NCBI RefSeq assembly: GCF_001425625.1
Contig: NZ_LMCP01000023.1
Span: forward strand, 208,487-272,486
Direction: 5' to 3'
DNA length: 64,000 bases
Source of the DNA: Mesorhizobium sp. Root102
GTDB taxonomy: Bacteria; Pseudomonadota; Alphaproteobacteria; Rhizobiales; Rhizobiaceae
Of this stretch, positions 58,281 through 64,000 are shown in pieces. Positions within the stretch are counted from its first letter, which is position 1. Each line of letters begins with the position of its first letter. The position numbers and the translations under genes were made by a program. The notes below the pieces were generated by a model, which worked only from the letters and a program-made list of their open reading frames with translations, was not told the origin of the DNA and searched no databases.

Positions 58281-60086
58281 TCAAAATACCGACATATTTT
58301 TCTTTCCCTCGCCTGAATCATGGACAGGAAACCGCAAGCTCATCGTCGTGCCCAGCCCTTTGTCGCTGGAGACAATGATTTGGCCACCGCTGCGATTAAC
58401 AAAGTAGAGCACCTGGTCGAGCCCGATTCCGTTACCTTGGCCTGGCACCTTCGTCGTGAAGAATGGATCGAATGCCTGCGCGAGGACGTCCTGATACATC
58501 CCTTGTCCATCGTCATGAACGTCGATCTGAGCCCAGCGGCTTTCGGCGCCGCCGCCGGCGATCCGCAGCCTGATGGTGATGAGCCCGCCAGTTGGCATTG
58601 CATCACGCGAATTCAGGACCAGATTGACGATAGCGGCCTGGAATTGTACGGAGTCCATCAGGCAAACTATTTTCGTCCCATCACGTTCGAACTTAATTTC
58701 TACGCTCGGGCCTGCGGCCTGTCTGAGATGCGGGAGTGCATTGGTGAGAAGTGTGCCAATATCGACCTTCTGGGGCTGCATTTCCCGGTTCCCGGAATAG
58801 GAGAGCAACTGGGTTACCAGTTCCCGGCCTGATGCCAGCGACAGATCGACCTCATCAAGCAGTCTTCCAGCCTCTGGCTTGTCGCTTATCATAGGGCGCA
58901 AAAGCGATACGGCCGAACGAACGATTCTGGTAAGGTTACCGATGTCGTGAGCGATCCAGCCCGCAAAACGTCCTACCGTTTCTAGCCTGTTTGCTTCTTC
59001 AAGTCGCTTTCGCGCGATATCTTCCCGCCTGCGATACCGTCGCGACAACCACTCGAACGCCAGCAGAACGGCCAGAAGGATTGCTGCACCAACGATCAGA
59101 ACCGTCGCGTGGGAGCGCCAGGCCCGCATCACGTCCGCCTCGTTCAACGTGGCCAGGACGACGACCGGAAATCCGTCCAACGACCGGAATCCGCCAAGCC
59201 GGCGGATTCCATCGATCGGACTGTTCGACCAATTGTAGCCTTGGCTGCCTGATCGCAGGCTGCGGAACAACTCTGCCGATGCGAAGGACTTTCCCATCGC
59301 TACGTCATCCTGGGGCGAGCGAGCAAGCAATGTGCCGTCGTTGAGGAGGAGTGCAATCGTGCCGCGGCCCACCAATATCTGTCGGTAGAAATCCTCAAAA
59401 TAGAGGGGCTCCACGGCCGCAACCGCCACACCGCTGAAACCGCCACCCGACTTCTCGATGCGCCGGCTCAGGCTGATAAACCAGACGCCGACCGAGCGGC
59501 TCCGCAGTGGATGTCCTACATGCACACCGAGCGAAGGATTGTCGCGATGCGCCAAGAAATACGAACGGTCCGCGAGGCTCACATGCGGCGTGGACGGGTA
59601 ATCCGTATCATGCGTGATGAACCCATCGGCTCCAATCACAAAGAGCGCGCGGACATAGGGTAATTCCCTCAATCGCGCGGTCAATTGGGCGCGAAAAGTA
59701 GGGTCGTTGTCTGGAAGTGCCGGATTATTCTCGAGGTCCGTGACAATATCCTGCAGGGTTAGATCCACCGACTGCAAGGTCCGTGCCGTCTGTTCGGAAA
59801 GCAGACGAGTGAGATTCTGCACGGATCGCTCCGCTTCTTCCCGAGCGGCTTGATAGCTCCGCCACAGTTCGAACGTCAGCAAACTCGCCAAGCAAAAGAT
59901 CAGCAGAGGGGCGGGCGACAAGACCGCGAACCGCCTTAGGGCCCCCCGCGATAGAGGCGCAGTCCCCGTCAAAGGACCAGGATGCTTAGCCGTGCCGTCG
60001 CGTTCCCGGTCTATTGTTTTCTCCCTCGAAGAAACGCGGTCAAAAGACGTCGCAGGAAAACCTCTCAGATCCCTCACGCCATGCAT
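58281..60086 (-). CDS. Membrane sensor histidine kinase with periplasmic Cache-like sensor
   Basis: The 601-residue kinase has a first helix near residues 52-75 (LSPAPLLIFCLASLLTFELW), a large periplasmic region of PDC/Cache type (about 80-325, with RELPYVRALFVIGADGFITH and SLADRSYFLAHRDNPSLGVH) and a second helix near 332-355. The kinase core has GRFAGWIAHDIGNLTRIVRS with the His near 390, NLVLNSRDAMPTGG near 495 and FFTTKVPGQGNGIGLDQVLY near 550. The phosphorylation motif (AHDIGN) is of the NtrB-like subtype. It pairs with the LuxR regulator downstream. Confidence 0.88.
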   Translation of the reverse strand: MHGVRDLRGFPATSFDRVSSREKTIDRERDGTAKHPGPLTGTAPLSRGALRRFAVLSPAPLLIFCLASLLTFELWRSYQAAREEAERSVQNLTRLLSEQTARTLQSVDLTLQDIVTDLENNPALPDNDPTFRAQLTARLRELPYVRALFVIGADGFITHDTDYPSTPHVSLADRSYFLAHRDNPSLGVHVGHPLRSRSVGVWFISLSRRIEKSGGGFSGVAVAAVEPLYFEDFYRQILVGRGTIALLLNDGTLLARSPQDDVAMGKSFASAELFRSLRSGSQGYNWSNSPIDGIRRLGGFRSLDGFPVVVLATLNEADVMRAWRSHATVLIVGAAILLAVLLAFEWLSRRYRRREDIARKRLEEANRLETVGRFAGWIAHDIGNLTRIVRSAVSLLRPMISDKPEAGRLLDEVDLSLASGRELVTQLLSYSGNREMQPQKVDIGTLLTNALPHLRQAAGPSVEIKFERDGTKIVCLMDSVQFQAAIVNLVLNSRDAMPTGGLITIRLRIAGGGAESRWAQIDVHDDGQGMYQDVLAQAFDPFFTTKVPGQGNGIGLDQVLYFVNRSGGQIIVSSDKGLGTTMSLRFPVHDSGEGKKNMSVF

Positions 60087-60166
60087 ACCCCAGCAGAAAA
60101 ATAGCGCGCATCAGGTGTTTACCCCATAGTGCGCCGCCCAGACGCGAATTACCACATTCTAATGCA

Positions 60167-60286
60167 ATGATCGCCACTGATTCCGTGGAGGCACGAGAAG
60201 GCAGGGAAATTCCGGCTGATGTCCAAATGAAACTCGATTTGCAGTTCATCAAACATCCGAACGGCAAAGAACGTCTCGTGGTTTAG
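60167..60286 (+). CDS. Possible 39-residue protein
   Basis: A short frame encodes MIATDSVEAREGREIPADVQ and ends IKHPNGKERLVV. It has no clear ribosome site. Its only support is that it lies upstream of a strong plus-strand terminator with no other gene in between, so a transcript in this direction is likely. Confidence 0.25.
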   Translation: MIATDSVEAREGREIPADVQMKLDLQFIKHPNGKERLVV

Positions 60287-60532
60287 TTATCGACCTTGGC
60301 GGGCATAACGCCGAGCATGCTTTCCCAAATAGAACGAACTGGAAAAACCGGGTCGCCCAGGACCTTCAAGGCCATCGGCAATGTACTCGGTGTACCCCTT
60401 GATTTGATCTTCCCGCACTTGCCCGACAACAAGTGATTTAAGCAGATGCAGCCAAGCTCAAGATCCGAAGCCGCAAATAATAATACGTTTATTCAACCTG
60501 CCGCAGAGCAGGCTCTCAGGCAACGCAAATTG
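60287..60532 (+). other. Non-coding stretch leading to an orphan terminator
   Basis: No reading frame of interest is seen. A plus-strand terminator closes the stretch, so it may be a small RNA or the 3' end of the 39-codon message. Confidence 0.3.
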
Positions 60533-60570
60533 CCCGTGGTTTCCCGCCCCGAAACCACGGGTTCATTTTT
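60533..60570 (+). terminator. Strong orphan Rho-independent terminator
   Basis: CCCGTGGTTTC (60533-60543) pairs perfectly with GAAACCACGGG (60551-60561) around a 7-base loop and is followed by TTCATTTTT. No established gene ends here on the plus strand. Confidence 0.85.
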
Positions 60571-60655
60571 ATGGTGGGTCGGCTATAGCGCCGGGCAGCA
60601 GGTCCAAGTACGTCGCAGCTTGAATAAATGTAGGAAGCGATGCTACACCAATTCT

Positions 60656-60991
60656 CTACCCTTCGACTGGCCACCGCAGATCTTGTGCCTGGTTAAGCAT
60701 CAAATGAAGGCGTGCCAACTCGATTGGCAGCACCCCGCCAGCCCGTATCGCTCGATAGTACTCGTATCCCACATCCTTTGACATCCGCCACAGAGTGTAG
60801 TTGTCGATCTGCGAACTGCTCGTAATTGTCAATGCGGCGGCTTCGATGCTGGAACCTGTTGATCTATCTTTCATTTTGTGCGCTTCGTTGGGTCGAAGGG
60901 TTTGCAGAACCAGAATTCGAATCGGCGCAGAGGTGAAATCCGGCCGATGAAATGCCTCCCGGAAATAAACGAGGAGCGGCAGGTCTGCCAT
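60656..60991 (-). CDS. Hypothetical protein
   Basis: A 111-codon frame with mixed composition (MADLPLLVYFREAFHRPDFT at the start; NYTLWRMSKDVGYEYYRAIR near residue 64). No family or clear ribosome site is recognised; an internal Met near residue 40 (MKDRSTGSSIEAAALTI) may be the real start. Codon use is not clearly that of a real gene. Confidence 0.3.
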   Translation of the reverse strand: MADLPLLVYFREAFHRPDFTSAPIRILVLQTLRPNEAHKMKDRSTGSSIEAAALTITSSSQIDNYTLWRMSKDVGYEYYRAIRAGGVLPIELARLHLMLNQAQDLRWPVEG

Positions 60992-61404
60992 TGGGTGAAT
61001 ACCCGATAGCGCATCTTCCCATCGGCCGCCTCCAAGGTGCTGCCGCGATGTGGATTATCCGACAACCTTGAGGCGATTGCTTAATCCTCCTTTGCTCCCG
61101 AGAACTGCAATTAGGTCGGTAGGCATGCTGTAGTTCTTGCGATGGTTGCCAACCCGAACCCGGGGAACCGTCGAAGGCAGGCATCCGAGAATAGGCGATC
61201 GACGCAAAGGCCTCGGCCTGGTGGCCAGCCCTCAGGTACCCGCGAGATTACAGGTTGTTCCGAACTGACCCAGGCAAATATCCGCCTTGATTCAGGTTAT
61301 CTCCTGATGGAAGCCACTGGCAGGATCAGCCATGAACGTTGCGTGTTCTCATCAATTCAGCAGGAGAACAACGCACGGCGGTAACGAATTAGGCGTGATC
61401 AGTC
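60992..61404. other. Gap of about 410 bases with no supported gene
   Basis: Only short frames without family matches or ribosome sites are seen on both strands. Confidence 0.5.
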
Positions 61405-61737
61405 ATGGCGCGATCATCGGGATGTATAGTGCCGGTTCTAGTCGCCCTAGCCATTCTTCACGTGGGTTCAGCGCAAGCGAAAATGATCCAGCTTCCTGAA
61501 GCAGTGGCGGTCCCTTCAGCTAGACCTGGGGTTGCGGAACTATCCCCGACGGAATCTGCTCCAATTGGGGTTGAGCGCCGGCCGACGAGCCGATCTACGA
61601 TAGGGATCACACCGCAGCCAATTCCGCCTTCCCGTCAGAGCGTCAGGGTCGTTGGCCCAAAGTTCCTTCCGGATCAAAGCGATGCTATTGAGCTGTTAGG
61701 CGAGGCCGCTGCACGTGCAAGTGCGTCGCGAAATTGA
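61405..61737 (+). CDS. Hypothetical secreted protein
   Basis: The 110-residue product starts with a signal-peptide-like sequence (SGCIVPVLVALAILHVGSAQ, cleavage near AQA) and a Pro/Ser-rich mature part (PQPIPPSRQSVRVVGPKFLP). No family is recognised. The clean signal peptide is the main argument for it being real. Confidence 0.5.
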   Translation: MARSSGCIVPVLVALAILHVGSAQAKMIQLPEAVAVPSARPGVAELSPTESAPIGVERRPTSRSTIGITPQPIPPSRQSVRVVGPKFLPDQSDAIELLGEAAARASASRN

Positions 61738-61949
61738 GATGTGCAAATTTTTCGGCCCTATGAGGGTCGTTTCAGTCGCTCCGGGTGCGAAAGCCGCCAG
61801 TCCCCAAGGCTGCCGGCGGCAACGCGCCGCACTGACGTCGGTCTCTATTCGAAGCGCTCAGGCCGGAAGCTGCCGTGCGTAAAACGGCCCAGTCATTGCC
61901 CGTCTCGGATACGTTCGCAGTTGGACAATAACGCCCAGGCTATCGGGAC

Positions 61950-62421
61950 ATGCCGCTCGATATGCTGGCCGAGCAGATTCTCTCAGAAGCCCCACGTATA
62001 TGGCTGCACAATCCAAAGATTTCAGCTGCCCAATTGAAGCTCGCCGACATGGAACGAAAGCGTGTCGAGCGGATCGATGCCGAGGCGCGGAAGTTGCTGG
62101 TCGCCGCGGCGGAAATCGCATCGGGTGACCGTGAGATCGGTCCTTGGGAAGAAGGGGCGGTTGCGCACGGTCTCAAATCGGTTGTCGCCGCCGATGGCGT
62201 CGCTATCGGGTTCCTCGTACGTGAACAGGAATGGAAGTCATTCGTAGCATTCCAGTTCGGACTTGCCGCGAAAAATGGCTTCACCCGCAAGGACGCTTTC
62301 GCTGCGGTCAAGGCGGAAGGCTGGATCGACAAGCGGTTCGGCTTCGTTGGTGAGGACGTAGCCGACAGCATGCGTCGCGTGACCGGACGCGGTGTCAGGG
62401 TGCCATGGGAGGCGATCGGCG
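61950..62421 (+). pseudogene. Unknown cytosolic protein, 3' end cut by an IS6-type element
   Basis: The frame encodes about 157 native residues (MPLDMLAEQILSEAPRIWLH at the start; VAIGFLVREQEWKSFVAFQF near 85) before running into the inverted repeat of the IS element at 62422, which adds RCHVI and a stop. The normal C-terminus is therefore missing. Composition is that of a real soluble protein; the family is not recognised. Confidence 0.45.
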
Positions 62422-63230
62422 GGCGCTGTCACGTTATCTGATGTTGGACGTGAAGGGCCCGCTGACAGGCATATCAGGCGAGGGCTCGGGTCACAGCGGT
62501 CCATTCCGCCATAGCGTTGAGGCGATGGAGATGGATCTGAAATGCGGAGCGTTTTGAGCGGACTGGGACGAAGAGATTACGGAAGGCTGAGAAGATCGAT
62601 ACGAAGCGCTGCAGGCTTCCCGGCGAACGGAAGCCCTGCATCGTTCGCTCCCGCTTTCGCAGCGGCACGTGGGAATTCTCCGCCCTGTTGTTGAGGCCCT
62701 TGTACGCGCGGTGCTCGACATCCGGCATGACCTGCCGTTTCGCCGCTCCATAGGAACGCAGCTTGTCGGGGATCATGCGCTTTGGTGCGAGGCCCTGTTT
62801 CTTCAGCAGCCTGGCGAGCAGGCGCCTCGCGGCCTTGGTATTGCGGCGGCTCCGGACGATTTCATCGAGAACATATCCCATCCTGGTCGACAGCCCGCCA
62901 CAACCAATGTTTCTTGCCGGCGATGGTGATGAGGACTTCGTCCAGGTGCCAAACATCGTTAGGGCTGGACCGCTTCCTGCGCAGTCGGCGAACGTACTCG
63001 GGCCCGAACTTCTTCCCCCAACGGCGGATCGTTTCATACGAGACGACGATGCCGCGCTCCAGCAGCATTTCCTCGACCAGGCGCAGGCTCAATGGGAACC
63101 GGTAATATAGCCACACCGCATGGGCGATGATCTCGGCGGGAAAGCGGTGGCCTTTGTAGCTGATGAGCGCGTCATTCATCAACCGGCGTCTCCCCTGCGA
63201 CTCCTCACAAGAAGTTACCGTGACATCGCC
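62422..63230 (-). mobile_element. IS6-family insertion sequence (about 809 bp), inactive
   Basis: The ends are near-identical inverted repeats: GGCGCTGTCACGTTATCT (62422-62439) and, on the other strand, GGCGATGTCACGGTAACT (63230-63213), 15 of 18 bases matching. The size and single transposase gene fit IS6/IS26-type elements. The flanking 8-mers (GATCGGCG and CGGTGTTG) do not match, so no target duplication remains; recombination between copies has probably rearranged this site. Confidence 0.8.
62474..63179 (-). pseudogene. IS6-family transposase with frameshift
   Basis: The gene starts at 63179 (MNDALISYKGHRFPAEIIAH) and shows WHLDEVLITIAGKKHWLWRA, the first catalytic part of the DDE domain. 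Near 62873-62879 one extra base shifts the frame; homology continues in the next frame with YVLDEIVRSRRNTKAARRLL and AENSHVPLRKRERTMQGFRS. Without a frameshift correction the protein is truncated, so the copy is probably dead. Confidence 0.8.
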
Positions 63231-64000
63231 CGGTGTTGAGGTGTTGTTGAGCTTGGCGTGCCCGAGCAGGACCTGGATGATCCGGATGTCGGTGCCGTCC
63301 TCCAGCAGGTGGGTGGCGAAGCTGTGGCGCAGCGTGTGCGGCCCGACCCGCTTGGCGATGTCGGCGGCCTGCGCTGCCTCGACGACGATGCGATAGAGCT
63401 GCCGCGTGCTGATCGGCTTCATCGCGTACTGTCCGGGAAACAACCAGCCGTCGCGGTGCATCACGCCCTGCTGACGTCCGACCTTCCACCATTGCCGCAG
63501 GAGAGTGAGCAGGTCCTCCGAGAGCATGGCGTTGCGATAGCGCCCGCCCTTGCCACGCTCCACGCGCAGCAGCATGCGCTCGCTGTCGACGTCGGTGACC
63601 TTCAGTATCGACACCTCGGCGACGCGCAGGCCCGCGCCATAGGCAACCGACAGTGCGGCCTGGTGCTTGAGGCAGGTGGTGGCGTTGAGCAGCCGGGCCA
63701 CCTCGTCGCGACTGAGCACCACGGGCAGGTTGCGCGGATGCGACAGCCGGACGAGCCGGCGCGCCAGGTCCGGGCGGTCGAGCGTTTGGGTGAAGAAGAA
63801 GCGCAGCGCCGACACGATGCTGTTCATCGTTGGCACGGGAACGCCGTCCTCCTGCTGCTCGATCTGGAACCGGCGCAGGTCGTCGGCGGTAGCGGTGTCT
63901 GGTGAACGCCCGAGGAATGTCGCCAGGCGTTCGATATCGCGGAGATAGTTGCGCTGTGTCTCCCGTGAGAAACGCCGCATGTTCATGTCGTCGATCAGCC
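63231..64000 (-). pseudogene. Tyrosine recombinase (XerD-like), cut by the IS and running off the window
   Basis: The frame is open to the window edge (LIDDMNMRRFSRETQRNYLR), so the true start lies outside. Core motifs include AYGAGLRVAEVSILKVTDVD with the first catalytic Arg, and HTLRHSFATHLLEDGTDIRI with the His/Arg pair, then LLGHAKLNNT. The IS repeat begins at that point, removing the catalytic Tyr. The sequence resembles recombinases that accompany IS91-type transposases, so it is not necessarily the integrase of a genomic island. Confidence 0.8.

Noticed and set aside
63231..64000. Integrase as the driver of the accessory region next to tRNA-Ala
   Set aside because: The gene is truncated, more than 35 kb from the tRNA, and resembles recombinases accompanying IS91-type elements, so linkage to the tRNA site is unsupported.

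Overview
The window looks like the chromosome of a Rhizobiales alphaproteobacterium, most likely Mesorhizobium or a close relative. The evidence is the high GC content, the split transhydrogenase (pntAA/AB/B type), the class II EPSP synthase closely similar in remembered sequence to Agrobacterium CP4, the aroA-cmk-rpsA order, a TIGR02300 acidic protein, HWE kinases, FixNOQP/FixI-type genes and rhizobial-type IS remnants. No species was assigned by any search. Bases 1-27250 read as core chromosome: pntAB-pntB, a membrane-anchored alpha/beta hydrolase, a 25-residue membrane peptide beside a membrane protein, gyrB, a caspase-like TPR protein, an FMN reductase, a P450, an NDUFA9-like protein, DoxX, a polar amino-acid ABC importer with an Ldh-family dehydrogenase, a divergent DDAH-like / ThDP-decarboxylase / SDR group, rpsA, cmk, aroA, the TIGR02300 protein and tRNA-Ala(GGC). 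Bases 27251-64000, directly 3' of that tRNA, are accessory: recombinase and IS110, IS256, IS5 and IS6 remnants, a truncated M20 peptidase and a broken tyrosine recombinase surround functional cargo. The cargo falls into modules. (1) An HWE sensor kinase with a one-domain response regulator. (2) A DevBCA/MacAB-like exporter. (3) Hemerythrin, DUF6448 and a Crp/Fnr regulator. (4) A long minus-strand operon: degenerate truncated globin, NsrR-like Rrf2 regulator, ccoN, ccoO, ccoQ, ccoP, a small membrane protein, DUF2189, fixI and ccoS. This is a cbb3 oxidase with its copper pump and NO/iron-sulfur type control. (5) An OmpR-type two-component system facing a PepSY protein, an acidic secreted protein, DUF2271, a PepSY-TM flavoreductase, ApbE and a P-type ATPase. 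(6) MscL, DUF2853 and a NarL/LuxR-type two-component pair. The most interesting signal is in module 5. Three promoters carry the same four-half-site operator (CTGAMG-N5-CTGAAG-N15-CKTCAG-N5-NNTCAG, with CTTACG as the first half at one site). It sits about 80 bases before the start codons of the PepSY, acidic and DUF2271 genes, and its inverted half lies 81 bases from the response-regulator start. The genes would form an electron path from cytosolic NAD(P)H through a membrane flavoreductase to a periplasmic DUF2271 protein carrying a possible flavinylation motif, under one regulator. This is an inference from sequence only.
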